DNA of 16,782 bases from an uncultured bacterium (GTDB taxonomy: Bacteria; Bacillota; Clostridia; Lachnospirales; Lachnospiraceae): positions 1 through 16,782 of the forward strand of contig CAJMNU010000022.1 of the NCBI GenBank assembly GCA_905214855.1, read 5' to 3'. This document shows positions 1 through 7,417 of this stretch, piece by piece (position 1 is the stretch's first letter; the number at the start of each line of letters is the position of its first letter). A model generated the notes under the pieces. It was given only the letters and a program-made list of their open reading frames with translations. It did no database searches and was not told where the DNA came from. Both the position numbers and the translations under genes were made by a program.

Positions 1-1
1 G

Positions 2-835
2 CCTTTCTGGAAGTCTCCGTGGTGTGACGGAAGACCAGGATGGCATATTGAGTGTTCTGTTATGGCAAAGAAATATCTTGGAGAACAGATCGATATCCAT
101 GCAGGCGGAGAAGATTTGATTTTCCCGCATCATGAGAATGAGATTGCACAGAGTGAGGCAGCAAATGGCAAAACATTTTCTAATTACTGGATGCATAATG
201 GTTTCTTAAATATTGATAATAAGAAGATGTCAAAGTCTTTGGGAAATTTCTTTACTGTGAGAGAGATCGCAGAGCAGTATGATCTTCAGGTTTTGCGCTT
301 TTTTATGCTGAGTGCACACTATAGAAGCCCGTTGAATTTCAGCCGAGATCTGATGGAGGCTTCCAAGAATGGTTTAGAGCGTATTGTGACAGCAGTAGAG
401 CGTCTTCGTGATCTGGAAGCTAAGGTAGGAAGAGATATTGTTAGTGCTTCAAAAGAGGAAAAGACACGCAATATGTTAAAGGATCTGGTAGTGAAATATG
501 AGACAGCTATGGAAGATGACTTTAATACAGCAGATGCTATCTCTGCCATCTTTGAAATGGTAAAATTGGCGAATACAGACGTGGATGAGAACAGCAGCAA
601 AGAGCTGGTAAGTGATTTGAAAGAAGAAATTGAGATCTTATGTGATGTTTTAGGGATCAAAACAGAGAGAAAGCAGGAAGTTTTAGACAGTGAAATCGAG
701 GAATTGATCGCAAAACGTCAGGCTGCAAGAAAAGCAAAAGATTTTGCTTTGGCAGACGAGATCCGTGGTACTCTTTTGAATATGGGAATTGTGTTGGAAG
801 ATACCAGAGAGGGCGTAAAATGGAAGAGAGTATAA
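2..835 (+). CDS. cysS: Cysteine--tRNA ligase, 3' part (partial)
   Basis: This is the C-terminal 277 residues of cysteinyl-tRNA synthetase, the cytoplasmic enzyme that charges tRNA-Cys with cysteine. The reading frame is open from base 2, so the gene starts before the window; the ATG at 62 is internal. The first residues contain the conserved GRPGWHIECS stretch, whose Cys (codon 53-55) is a zinc ligand in this family. The HAGGEDLIFPHHENE stretch follows, carrying the further zinc-site His/Glu. The class I signature KMSKS is at 224-238, followed by the helical anticodon-binding region. The N-terminal HIGH motif is off the window. The family is about 460-470 residues, so roughly 60 percent is seen. 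The stop overlaps the start of mrnC by 16 bases, which implies translational coupling in one operon. The assignment is essentially certain. Confidence 0.98.
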   Translation, partial: PFWKSPWCDGRPGWHIECSVMAKKYLGEQIDIHAGGEDLIFPHHENEIAQSEAANGKTFSNYWMHNGFLNIDNKKMSKSLGNFFTVREIAEQYDLQVLRFFMLSAHYRSPLNFSRDLMEASKNGLERIVTAVERLRDLEAKVGRDIVSASKEEKTRNMLKDLVVKYETAMEDDFNTADAISAIFEMVKLANTDVDENSSKELVSDLKEEIEILCDVLGIKTERKQEVLDSEIEELIAKRQAARKAKDFALADEIRGTLLNMGIVLEDTREGVKWKRV

Positions 836-1293
836 AACAGGTAGTATCAGAGCAGGAAAAACTTTTGAAATTGTCAGAAGAAAAAAGTTCTCTTATTCCT
901 TCCCAGTATTCTCCGCTGGTTCTGGCGTACATGGGAGATGCTGTATATGAGTTGGTGATACGGAGTCATGTGGTGAAAGAAGCCAATATGCAGGTCAATA
1001 AAATGCACAAAAAAACGACACAACTTGTAAAAGCACAGACACAGGCAAGGATGATCATGGCATTGGAAGCAGAGTTGACTCCAGAGGAACATGCGGTTTA
1101 TAAACGTGGCAGAAATGCGAAATCCGTCACAATGGCAAAAAATGCTACTATGAAAGATTATCGGATGGCAACAGGGTTTGAGGCATTGATGGGATATCTG
1201 TATTTAAATGGAGAATTACAAAGGATGATCGAACTGATAGAGCGTGGTCTGACATCCATGAAAACAGAAGAAGATATCAAAAAGGGCGAGTAA
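820..1293 (+). CDS. mrnC: Mini-ribonuclease III
   Basis: A 157-residue protein made only of an RNase III catalytic domain, without the double-stranded RNA-binding domain of normal RNase III. Mini-III enzymes act as dimers and trim the ends of 23S rRNA precursor. Family residues are visible: the YMGDAVYEL signature with Asp40 and Glu44, and the TGFEALMGYLYL segment with Glu121, the expected acidic metal ligands. The basic stretch around YKRGRNAK (94-101) fits RNA contact. The ATG at 820 lies inside the end of cysS and has GAGAGGG at 807-813 six bases upstream, which supports this start. It gives an N-terminal extension of about 17 residues ahead of the catalytic Asp compared with the Bacillus protein. 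The gene order cysS-mrnC-rlmB is conserved in Firmicutes and agrees with the call. Confidence 0.96.
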   Translation: MEESIKQVVSEQEKLLKLSEEKSSLIPSQYSPLVLAYMGDAVYELVIRSHVVKEANMQVNKMHKKTTQLVKAQTQARMIMALEAELTPEEHAVYKRGRNAKSVTMAKNATMKDYRMATGFEALMGYLYLNGELQRMIELIERGLTSMKTEEDIKKGE

Positions 1294-1314
1294 TTAGGAT
1301 GGAGGATTTTGAGG

Positions 1315-2052
1315 ATGAGAATGGAAGAACAGACAATAGAAGGGCGTAATGCGGTGCTGGAGGCATTTCGATCTGGAAAAACAGTGGATAAATTATTTGT
1401 ACTGGATGGATGTGTGGACGGACCGGTGAGAACCATTGTGCGGGAAGCCAAAAAACATGACACTATCCTGAATTTTGTGACAAAAGAGCGTTTGGACCAA
1501 ATGTCAGAGTCTGGAAAACATCAGGGAGTGATTGCATATACTGCTGCATATGAGTATAGTACAGTGGAAGAGATTCTGCTTAAAGCAAAGGAAAAAGGGG
1601 AAGATCCATTTATTTTCCTTTTAGATGGAATTGAAGATCCTCACAATTTGGGAGCTATCATCCGTACTGCAAATCTGGCAGGTGCACATGGGGTGATCAT
1701 TCCAAAACGCCGTGCGGTTGGTTTGACAGCAACAGTGGCAAAGGCTTCAGCAGGTGCTATCTCCTATACACCTGTGGCAAAAGTGACAAATCTGGCAGCA
1801 ACGATGGAAGAACTTAAAAAAGAAGGTCTTTGGTTTGTTTGCGCTGATATGGGCGGAGAAACCATGTATCGTCTGAATTTGAAAGGACCGATTGGTTTGG
1901 TGATCGGAAATGAGGGAGATGGTGTCAGTAAGTTAGTGCGGGAACGCTGTGATATGATCGCATCTATTCCAATGAAAGGTGATATTGATTCCTTAAATGC
2001 TTCTGTGGCAGCAGGAGTTTTGGCATATGAGATCGTAAGGCAGAGATTTTAA
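1315..2052 (+). CDS. rlmB: 23S rRNA (guanosine-2'-O-)-methyltransferase RlmB
   Basis: A SpoU/TrmH-class (SPOUT) RNA methyltransferase of 245 residues, the usual size for RlmB, which methylates the 2'-O of a guanosine (G2251 in E. coli numbering) of 23S rRNA using S-adenosylmethionine. The N-terminal substrate-binding domain starts with EGRNAVLEAF. The SPOUT motifs are clear: NLGAIIRTAN (111-120) with the catalytic-type Arg117, then GNEGDGVS (198-205), then IPMKGDIDSLNAS (218-230), which form the knotted cofactor site. Three in-frame starts lie close together: TTG at 1309, ATG at 1315 and ATG at 1321. GGAGG at 1301-1305 is nine bases before 1315 and only three before 1309, so 1315 was chosen. 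It follows mrnC by about 20 bases in the same operon. Confidence 0.95.
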   Translation: MRMEEQTIEGRNAVLEAFRSGKTVDKLFVLDGCVDGPVRTIVREAKKHDTILNFVTKERLDQMSESGKHQGVIAYTAAYEYSTVEEILLKAKEKGEDPFIFLLDGIEDPHNLGAIIRTANLAGAHGVIIPKRRAVGLTATVAKASAGAISYTPVAKVTNLAATMEELKKEGLWFVCADMGGETMYRLNLKGPIGLVIGNEGDGVSKLVRERCDMIASIPMKGDIDSLNASVAAGVLAYEIVRQRF

Positions 2053-2060
2053 ACAATCAT

Positions 2061-2124
2061 AAAAACCATAGGAACGATGTTTTTAAAATTCCTCCTGATG
2101 TCTTTTGGCAACAGGAGGAGTCTT
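2061..2124 (+). terminator. Two hairpins after rlmB, possible weak terminator
   Basis: The first hairpin pairs AAAAAC (2061-2066) with GTTTTT (2079-2084). The second and stronger one pairs TTCCTCCTG (2089-2097) with CAGGAGGAG (2112-2120), eight Watson-Crick pairs plus one wobble, with a 14-base loop. Neither has a good downstream T-run: after the second comes only TCTT. It may slow or end the cysS-mrnC-rlmB transcript, or protect its 3' end. The right arm of the second hairpin contains an AGGAGG sequence with no start codon usefully placed after it. Confidence 0.4.
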
Positions 2125-2164
2125 AGAAAAGGAAAGAAAGTGTATACAAAATAATGAAAAAGTG

Positions 2165-2193
2165 TTGACAAAACGGAAAACTCATGATATTCT
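2165..2193 (+). promoter_or_regulatory. Promoter of the tRNA-Thr gene
   Basis: A perfect -35 box TTGACA (2165-2170) is followed by a 17-base spacer and TATTCT (2188-2193), with a TG one base before it that makes an extended -10. Transcription would start near 2200, about 27 bases before the tRNA. This fits a separately transcribed housekeeping RNA gene. Confidence 0.75.
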
Positions 2194-2226
2194 ATTTAAG
2201 GCTTTGAGAGAAATTATATCATATAT

Positions 2227-2299
2227 GCTGGCGTGGCACAGTAGGTAGCGCACATCATTGGTAGTGATGAGGTCACGGGTTCGATTCCCGTCGCTAGCT
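2227..2299 (+). tRNA. tRNA-Thr (anticodon GGT)
   Basis: The cloverleaf folds by hand. The acceptor stem is GCTGGCG (2227-2233) with CGCTAGC (2292-2298), including one G-T wobble. The D arm is GCAC/GCGC with conserved A14, G18G19 and A21. The anticodon stem CATCA/TGATG carries loop TTGGTAG, giving anticodon GGT (reads ACC/ACT). A five-base variable loop follows, then the T arm ACGGG-TTCGATT-CCCGT. The discriminator is T, as allowed for threonine tRNAs; CCA is not encoded. The D stem has an A12-C23 mismatch and the anticodon loop has G at position 38, both somewhat irregular. It stands alone between a promoter and a terminator. Confidence 0.93.
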
Positions 2300-2301
2300 T
2301 T

Positions 2302-2330
2302 AAAACCCTGATTTTTATCAGGGTTTTTTT
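2302..2330 (+). terminator. Intrinsic terminator after tRNA-Thr
   Basis: CCCTGAT (2306-2312) pairs with ATCAGGG (2317-2323) around a TTTT loop. AAAA (2302-2305) can extend the stem with the following T-run, and seven Ts occupy 2324-2330. It starts three bases after the tRNA and ends that short transcript. Confidence 0.92.
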
Positions 2331-2376
2331 GGCTTATGGAGAAAAATGAAAGATTAAAAAGGTGGAGGTGAAAGGG

Positions 2377-2853
2377 ATGGATCTTACATTTCGGGTCGGT
2401 GATAAGAAGTTTAATTACAGAGTATGTGCTATCATCCTTTCAGGGGAGAAGATTCTTGCTATGCATGATGAACGCTCTCCATTTTTCTATCTGCCGGGGG
2501 GCAGGGTTGAAATGGGAGAGACGGCTGAACATGCGGTCATTAGAGAACTTTGGGAGGAACTGGGAATCACAGCAGAAATTGTCAGACCTCTTTGGTTGAA
2601 TCAGGCATTTTTTAATGAAGATGTGGATCATTTAGATTATCATGAATTATGTATTTATTTTTTGATGGATATTTCTAAAACTCCTCTCCTTTCTCGTGGG
2701 GAGACTTTTGTATTTCATGAGGGAAAGCGCACACACAAATTTGAATGGCTGGAATTTGACCGCTTAAAAGAGGAATATTTTTATCCAACATTTTTAAAAG
2801 AGGAGATTTATCATCTTCCAGAAACATTTTGCATACGGACGGAAATAGAATAG
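2377..2853 (+). CDS. Nudix family hydrolase
   Basis: A 158-residue cytoplasmic Nudix hydrolase, a class that cleaves nucleoside diphosphates linked to another moiety, with Mg or Mn ions. The Nudix box is complete at residues 42-64: G42, E48, then RELWEELGI at 56-64, matching the family pattern GX5EX7REUXEEXGU. It is preceded by the usual FYLPGG strand-turn. Outside the box there is no feature I can tie to a particular substrate; an NTP, a dinucleotide or an ADP-ribose compound are all possible. The ATG at 2377 has GGAGGTG (2364-2370) six bases upstream. A GTG at 2362 would extend the frame but overlaps that ribosome binding site, so it was rejected. No promoter is evident in the 46 bases after the tRNA terminator, so it may depend on readthrough. 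Confidence 0.93.
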   Translation: MDLTFRVGDKKFNYRVCAIILSGEKILAMHDERSPFFYLPGGRVEMGETAEHAVIRELWEELGITAEIVRPLWLNQAFFNEDVDHLDYHELCIYFLMDISKTPLLSRGETFVFHEGKRTHKFEWLEFDRLKEEYFYPTFLKEEIYHLPETFCIRTEIE

Positions 2854-2973
2854 ATTTGTTGGAAAACAAATAAAACGCACTTCTTTCGTTTTTGAGAGCA
2901 GTTTGGCATAAATTAAGATGAAAAATATGGGGAAAGTTTTGCGGATTGAAGCGGAAAAGAAAAAGGTGAGGAT

Positions 2974-3891
2974 ATGTCTAAGGTTTATTTATTAGGAAAT
3001 CAGTTGCAGGAAACAGATATGGCAACTGAGGAGCTGGCTGACATACCAGCGGTTTTTTTGTGTAATGAAAAAGAAGCAGCAAAAGTATTGAAGGAGCTTT
3101 GCATTAATACAGAGAGTGATGGAAGTTTAAGAGATGTGTATTTTTGTAAAGTAGAGACACAGCAGGAGTATTTATATGGTACATTAGCAATACCAAAACT
3201 TTTGGATGTCTTGGGAAGCAGATATCGTATTAGTTTTTATATTACAAAAAATCATATTGTTTTGATCAATGAAGATGAATTTGCAGCACGCATCATTCGG
3301 AGAATCCGTAGGAGAAAGGTACATCAGGGAGAGAGTAAGGAAAAGTTTTTGTATAATTTTGTTGTAGAATTCATAAACAGGGATACGGAGCTTTTGGATG
3401 ATTTTGAGCATAGTCTCATGCTGTTGGAGGAAGATATCATGAAAGAGGAACTGGAACATTTTCATGAGAAGATCCAGCCAATCCGAAAACAGCTTTTGAT
3501 CTTGAGAGGCTATTATGACCAGATTATGGATATGTGCAAAGAGTTTGAAGAAAATGAAAATCGATTTTTCAGTAAAAAACAATTAAAGTATTTTGGAATT
3601 CTCGCAGATAGAGCAGATCGTCTTATGGGGAAGACAATCCATTTGATTGATTATGGAAAACAAGTTCAGGATGCTTATCAGGCAAAGGTAGATGCACGTC
3701 AGAATGCGAATATGCAGTTTTTGACGATCATTTCTACGATTTTTTTTCCGCTGACTTTGATTACTGGATGGTATGGTATGAATTTTCAAAATATGCCTGA
3801 ATTGGAACATGGATATCCGGCAATTGTTGGACTTAGTATTTTAGTTGTAATAGGTTGTATCACTTTATTTAAAAAGAAAAAATTGTTATAA
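2974..3891 (+). CDS. corA: CorA-family divalent metal (magnesium) transporter
   Basis: A 305-residue protein of the CorA metal-ion family, homopentameric channels of the cytoplasmic membrane that usually carry Mg2+, sometimes Co2+ or Ni2+. The large N-terminal cytoplasmic part is charged and helical. The region at about 110-245 is rich in Glu and Lys, as in the long stalk helix of CorA. The pore end is clear: a first membrane segment at about 247-267, immediately followed by the signature YGMN (GMN at 268-270), a short acidic periplasmic loop, a second segment at about 282-299 and a basic KKKK tail. AGGTGAGG (2964-2971) supports the ATG at 2974. Exact ion specificity cannot be read from sequence. 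It is monocistronic between the Nudix gene and a convergent regulator. Confidence 0.93.
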   Translation: MSKVYLLGNQLQETDMATEELADIPAVFLCNEKEAAKVLKELCINTESDGSLRDVYFCKVETQQEYLYGTLAIPKLLDVLGSRYRISFYITKNHIVLINEDEFAARIIRRIRRRKVHQGESKEKFLYNFVVEFINRDTELLDDFEHSLMLLEEDIMKEELEHFHEKIQPIRKQLLILRGYYDQIMDMCKEFEENENRFFSKKQLKYFGILADRADRLMGKTIHLIDYGKQVQDAYQAKVDARQNANMQFLTIISTIFFPLTLITGWYGMNFQNMPELEHGYPAIVGLSILVVIGCITLFKKKKLL

Positions 3892-3903
3892 ATATTATGT
3901 ACA

Positions 3904-3958
3904 AAAAAAGACCAATTGGTTTCATATCAAGTTGATATGTATCCATTTGGTCTTTTTT
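3904..3958. terminator. Bidirectional terminator between convergent genes
   Basis: AAAAAAGACCAA (3904-3915) pairs perfectly with TTGGTCTTTTTT (3947-3958), and an inner arm pairs CATATCAA (3923-3930) with TTGATATG (3932-3939). The T-run on the plus strand serves corA, which ends 12 bases upstream. The A-run, read as Ts on the minus strand, serves the AraC gene, whose stop codon is eight bases away. Confidence 0.87.
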
Positions 3959-3966
3959 ATTATTGG

Positions 3967-6180
3967 TCAGTTTTCTATTCTGGAAAAGCGATAGGAGGAA
4001 GGTGGTACTCCTTTGACACGCATAAAGACTTTATACATGGTGTTGGAGGAGGAGAGTCCGACTTGCTGTGCGATTTCCATGATAGGCATATTGGTGGATT
4101 CCAATAGTGTAATGGCTTCCTGTATGCGCAGAGTACAAATATGATTGCTGAGGGTCTCACCGCAAGTTTGTTTTACTAACTGAAAAATATATTTTTCAGA
4201 GAGCTGGAAATGCTCTGCCAAAGAATTGGCGCATAGATTTGGATCACGGAAATTTTTTTCAATAAATTGAACAATTTCTAATCCGCGGGTGTTTGCAGAT
4301 TGAGTTTCTATCTTTTGTGACAAATCAGAAAGTTGTTGGTTTATTGAGAAAAATACATCTTGTATGGTTTCGAGAGTATATAATTCAAGTTCAGCAGGAA
4401 GTTGTGAGGCGAGGCAAAGTGTTTGTTCTTGTGATTCTGCTGTTTGGAGAAGGTGTGATAAGGCATTGGAATATACTGTGCGTATGGAAAAAAATAGTTG
4501 GCGTAAATCTACCTGATCATAGTGCATGGAGTGAATGCGTGTGAATATGGCATCTATAATGCGTGAAGATGCTTTGTAATCTCTTTGTAAAAGAGAACGC
4601 TGCAGTGTCTCAAGTTCTTGAAGATGTACAAAAGAAGGAGATGAGACAGCGGAAATAGGGCAGTTGAACACGAAAAGGTTGGGAATGTTTTTACCTGACC
4701 GCAGCCTTTGCATTGCCTGCGTCACAGCATAGCGAATATCTTCTGCTGAGTGTCCTTTGTCGCTTACACCAGCTTTGACAGGCAGGTTATTAGCAAGACG
4801 AAGATGAGAAACAACATCTGTAAGCTGCGTACAGCAGGTTTCGGCATCGATCAGGGCATACAGTTTTCCATGATGAAGATGCAGAAAGAGTGAGTTTGGA
4901 TTGGAATATCCTAATAATTCGGAGAGCTGTGCAGGGAGAAAGGTGATATTTTCATCTTCACAGCAAAAGACAACTGCCATAAAAGAAGGAGGCAACGCTC
5001 CAAAGTGCTGTTGAAATGATTCTTGCAGCTTGGGTGAATCTAAAGAACCAAAATAAAATTTTTCAAGCAGCTGTTGGCTGATCAGATCATCTAATTCGTG
5101 GATGGTTTGTTTGCATTTGCTGATCTCATAGCTCATACCACTCAGGGAACTTTCAATTTCCTTCCAATGGTCAGCAAGTTTACCATGAAGTGGTGTGCGC
5201 AATAGTCCCAGAATGCGTTCGATTGGGCGGGAACGGTAATAGGCAAGTAAAAGAGAGAGGATGGCACTCAAAACTAAAGCAAAGCCAATGCTTCGGAATA
5301 AGATCCATGCGGCTGTGTATTTTTGGCGGGTGAAGAAGTCTTCACGGATACCAATACAGATTTGCTGTCTGGGATCTTTATTTATGTGGATCAGACGATA
5401 GAGCTGGTCTTTTGGATCAGACCAAGAAGAACCCTGAGGAAGAGAAGAAGCGCCATTCCAGTGATAGGAGGACAAAATCTGACCCTGTGCAGATGAGACA
5501 AGACTGAAGGAGTAGTCTTCGATATCTGGAAGAATAAATTGTCTGGCAAGTGCATCTGGTGCAAGGGAGACAAGGACAAGAATCTGTATGTTAGCATCTC
5601 CGATTTGAGGAAATGTATAGGCGTATTGGAGAAAATTATCTGGGGTTTCAGAAGAGAGCAGATCTGTGATCTGATCTGTATAACTTTGAATAGGGAGAGG
5701 GGAGCTTTTTAGTTCAAACAACCAGTCGGACTGTGGATAGAGAGCAGATTTTTGAGAACGGTAGTAATCAAAGCGGCTGCGAAAGATATATTGGCTCGTG
5801 AGGACATAGTCAAATTTAGGCACAAAAAGAAGAACATTATCTACGTGTTCCATGTTTTGGTAATAGAGTTTTAAACGCTCCTGAAGCAAGGTCATATGAT
5901 AAAAGAGAGATTCTTCGCTCATGTGATTTCCTTCATAAAAGACCTCCAGAAGTTTGGGATCGCTGTAAAGATTGCGTGTTGCAGTAAAAAGGTCATCTGA
6001 TTCCTGAATGTTTGCTGCAGCGGCAGTGTCTGCCTGATCATAGACCTGCTGCATGATTTTTTCTTCTTCTGCCTGAATCAAACTGTTGAAAATAGGAATC
6101 AAACATAGAAGGACGAGAATCACAACAATAAAATATGTGGAGGCAAAGTGGATGACGATATAATTGTGATTTTTAGACAT
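3967..6180 (-). CDS. Membrane-anchored AraC-family transcriptional regulator
   Basis: A 737-residue one-component sensor-regulator resembling Bacillus YesS-type proteins. Visible order: a first transmembrane segment (about 8-30), an extracytoplasmic sensor region (about 31-288), a second transmembrane segment (about 290-314), a cytoplasmic linker with a degenerate domain of the kind often found in these regulators (about 400-500, including the GVSD stretch), and a C-terminal AraC DNA-binding domain (637-737). Its two helix-turn-helix units are seen as SLAEHFQLSEKYIFQLVK and IMEIAQQVGLSSSNTMYKVF, ending in the typical GVPPSSYR. The sensor presumably detects an extracellular sugar and switches the divergent ABC/sulfatase operon. 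That pairing is inferred from position. The start has GAGAGGA about 11 bases upstream. There is no partner kinase, so signalling would go directly across the membrane. Confidence 0.93.
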   Translation of the reverse strand: MSKNHNYIVIHFASTYFIVVILVLLCLIPIFNSLIQAEEEKIMQQVYDQADTAAAANIQESDDLFTATRNLYSDPKLLEVFYEGNHMSEESLFYHMTLLQERLKLYYQNMEHVDNVLLFVPKFDYVLTSQYIFRSRFDYYRSQKSALYPQSDWLFELKSSPLPIQSYTDQITDLLSSETPDNFLQYAYTFPQIGDANIQILVLVSLAPDALARQFILPDIEDYSFSLVSSAQGQILSSYHWNGASSLPQGSSWSDPKDQLYRLIHINKDPRQQICIGIREDFFTRQKYTAAWILFRSIGFALVLSAILSLLLAYYRSRPIERILGLLRTPLHGKLADHWKEIESSLSGMSYEISKCKQTIHELDDLISQQLLEKFYFGSLDSPKLQESFQQHFGALPPSFMAVVFCCEDENITFLPAQLSELLGYSNPNSLFLHLHHGKLYALIDAETCCTQLTDVVSHLRLANNLPVKAGVSDKGHSAEDIRYAVTQAMQRLRSGKNIPNLFVFNCPISAVSSPSFVHLQELETLQRSLLQRDYKASSRIIDAIFTRIHSMHYDQVDLRQLFFSIRTVYSNALSHLLQTAESQEQTLCLASQLPAELELYTLETIQDVFFSINQQLSDLSQKIETQSANTRGLEIVQFIEKNFRDPNLCANSLAEHFQLSEKYIFQLVKQTCGETLSNHICTLRIQEAITLLESTNMPIMEIAQQVGLSSSNTMYKVFMRVKGVPPSSYRFSRIEN

Positions 6181-6221
6181 AAAAACTGATTTCCTCTCTA
6201 AAAAAAATATGCATATATAAA

Positions 6222-6250
6222 ATTATAGTGACAAAAGTAATAGGTGTCAA
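6222..6250 (-). promoter_or_regulatory. Perfect-consensus promoter of the AraC regulator
   Basis: On the minus strand, TTGACA (6250-6245), a 17-base spacer and TATAAT (6227-6222) match the housekeeping sigma consensus at all twelve positions with the optimal spacing. Transcription would start near 6215, giving a leader of about 35 bases before the ATG at 6180. Confidence 0.87.
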
Positions 6251-6284
6251 TGAACAAAAGATGAAATATGTAAAGAATCTTACT

Positions 6285-6310
6285 AATATCATTGTATAAA
6301 ATGAATATCA
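6285..6310 (+). promoter_or_regulatory. Direct repeat, possible regulator binding site
   Basis: AATATCA occurs at 6285-6291 and again at 6304-6310, a 19-base period. The second copy ends two bases before the proposed -35 box of the ABC operon, where AraC-type activators often bind as tandem direct repeats. The repeats are short and AT-rich in an AT-rich region, so this is suggestive only. Confidence 0.3.
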
Positions 6311-6312
6311 AC

Positions 6313-6341
6313 TTTACTTTTGAGAGAATAGAAATGATAAT
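6313..6341 (+). promoter_or_regulatory. Candidate promoter of the ABC transporter/sulfatase operon
   Basis: TTTACT (6313-6318), a 17-base spacer and GATAAT (6336-6341). The -10 matches five of six and the -35 four of six consensus bases, a form consistent with an activator-dependent promoter. The start near 6348 leaves a leader of about 80 bases before the first permease. Confidence 0.5.
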
Positions 6342-6430
6342 GGGGGTAGTTTATAGGAGTTCTTTCACAGCGTTTGATGACAGAAAGAGTTATAGGAAAT
6401 GAAATAAAAATAGAAAAAGGAGGAGGTTGT

Positions 6431-7399
6431 ATGAGAGAACAAGAGAGCGTGGGGAAGATCATTACTGAGAACGGGAGTGTAAAAAAAGACAAGAGTGAAC
6501 AAAAGATTCCCAGAAAGAAAAAAATGTCAAAGGATACAATTACAGGAATCCTATTTATTCTTCCAGGATTTTTGGGATTTACGGTTTTTATCCTGATTCC
6601 GGTCATCATGTCATTAGGACTTAGTTTTACAGAGTGGAATTTCCTAAAAGGATGGGAAGCGATCCAATTCAATGGTCTGAAAAATTACATTCGTTTATTC
6701 AAAGATGAATGGTTTCAGGTATCACTTATTAACAATTTAATTTTTACAGCAGTGACGATTCCGGTTCTTCTGATTTTGGGACTGATCGTGGCAGAGATCA
6801 TCAATCGGCATACTTATGGGGGAAAAGGAATCCGTGCGATGATGTTTATCCCATACATAGCAAGCGTTGTGGCAGTATGTACGGTATGGCAGGTACTTTT
6901 ACAGCCAAGTTATGGTCCGATCAATCAGTTTCTACAGTCGATTGGAATTTCGAATCCGCCTAAATGGCTGGTAGATGAAAAATGGGCATTGGTGGCGATC
7001 ATTGTTATCAATATTTGGACACAGATCGGATACTATGTAGCAGTGTATATGTCAGGTCTTAAAAATATTTCTTTGGATCTGTATGAAGCAGCACAGATCG
7101 ATGGAGCATCTGCTGTACAACAATTTCGGTATGTGACAGTTCCTATGGTTTCTCCAACTACATTTTTCCTTGCAGTTATGGGGATCATTGGTTCTTTTAA
7201 AGTGTTTGATCTCATCAGTGTCCTGACACAGGGAGGTCCTGGAAATTCCACATCTGTGATGGCGTATTATATTTATAGAACAGCATTCCAGGATTTTAAG
7301 ATGGGGTATGCCTGCACACTTGCATGGGCATTGTTTGTCATTATTTTTCTGATTACGTTGGTTCAGTGGAAATATCAGGAACGCTTTACGAACGAATAG
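6431..7399 (+). CDS. Sugar ABC transporter permease (MalF/UgpA type)
   Basis: A 322-residue inner-membrane permease of a carbohydrate-uptake (CUT1-type) ABC importer. After a long charged N-terminal tail (1-34) come about six membrane segments. The first is at 38-62 and the last at about 294-313. The EAA loop that docks the ATPase reads EAAQIDGAS at 219-227, with the downstream VPM/SP residues expected in this family. The start at 6431 is favoured by AGGAGG (6421-6426) four bases upstream. An in-frame ATG at 6377 would add 18 residues but lacks a comparable site. It forms a heterodimer with the next gene product. Substrate cannot be deduced from the permease; the operon context points to a sulfated or otherwise modified sugar. 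Confidence 0.94.
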   Translation: MREQESVGKIITENGSVKKDKSEQKIPRKKKMSKDTITGILFILPGFLGFTVFILIPVIMSLGLSFTEWNFLKGWEAIQFNGLKNYIRLFKDEWFQVSLINNLIFTAVTIPVLLILGLIVAEIINRHTYGGKGIRAMMFIPYIASVVAVCTVWQVLLQPSYGPINQFLQSIGISNPPKWLVDEKWALVAIIVINIWTQIGYYVAVYMSGLKNISLDLYEAAQIDGASAVQQFRYVTVPMVSPTTFFLAVMGIIGSFKVFDLISVLTQGGPGNSTSVMAYYIYRTAFQDFKMGYACTLAWALFVIIFLITLVQWKYQERFTNE

Positions 7400-7417
7400 G
7401 AAAGGGGATATGGGACG

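Noticed and set aside
2854..2893. AT-rich hairpins after the Nudix gene (ATTTGTT/AACAAAT and AAAACG/CGTTTT)
   Set aside because: The stems are almost all A-T pairs and the T-run of the second is part of its own stem, so termination is doubtful.
2903..2931. TTGGCA-N17-TATGGG as a promoter for corA
   Set aside because: The -10 matches only three of six positions and has no extended element, so it is not distinguishable from chance.
3916..4107. A 63-codon plus-strand frame starting in the convergent terminator
   Set aside because: It begins inside the hairpin and runs antisense through the conserved AraC DNA-binding domain; there is no ribosome binding site or recognisable protein.
6351..6397. 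Direct repeat TTATAGGA (6351-6358 and 6390-6397) in the leader of the ABC operon
   Set aside because: It is short, contains a ribosome-binding-like GGA and lies downstream of the proposed transcription start, so a regulatory role is not supported.
6377..6430. Upstream in-frame start (ATG 6377) for the first permease
   Set aside because: It lacks a good ribosome binding site, whereas ATG 6431 has AGGAGG four bases upstream; the extra residues add no recognisable feature.
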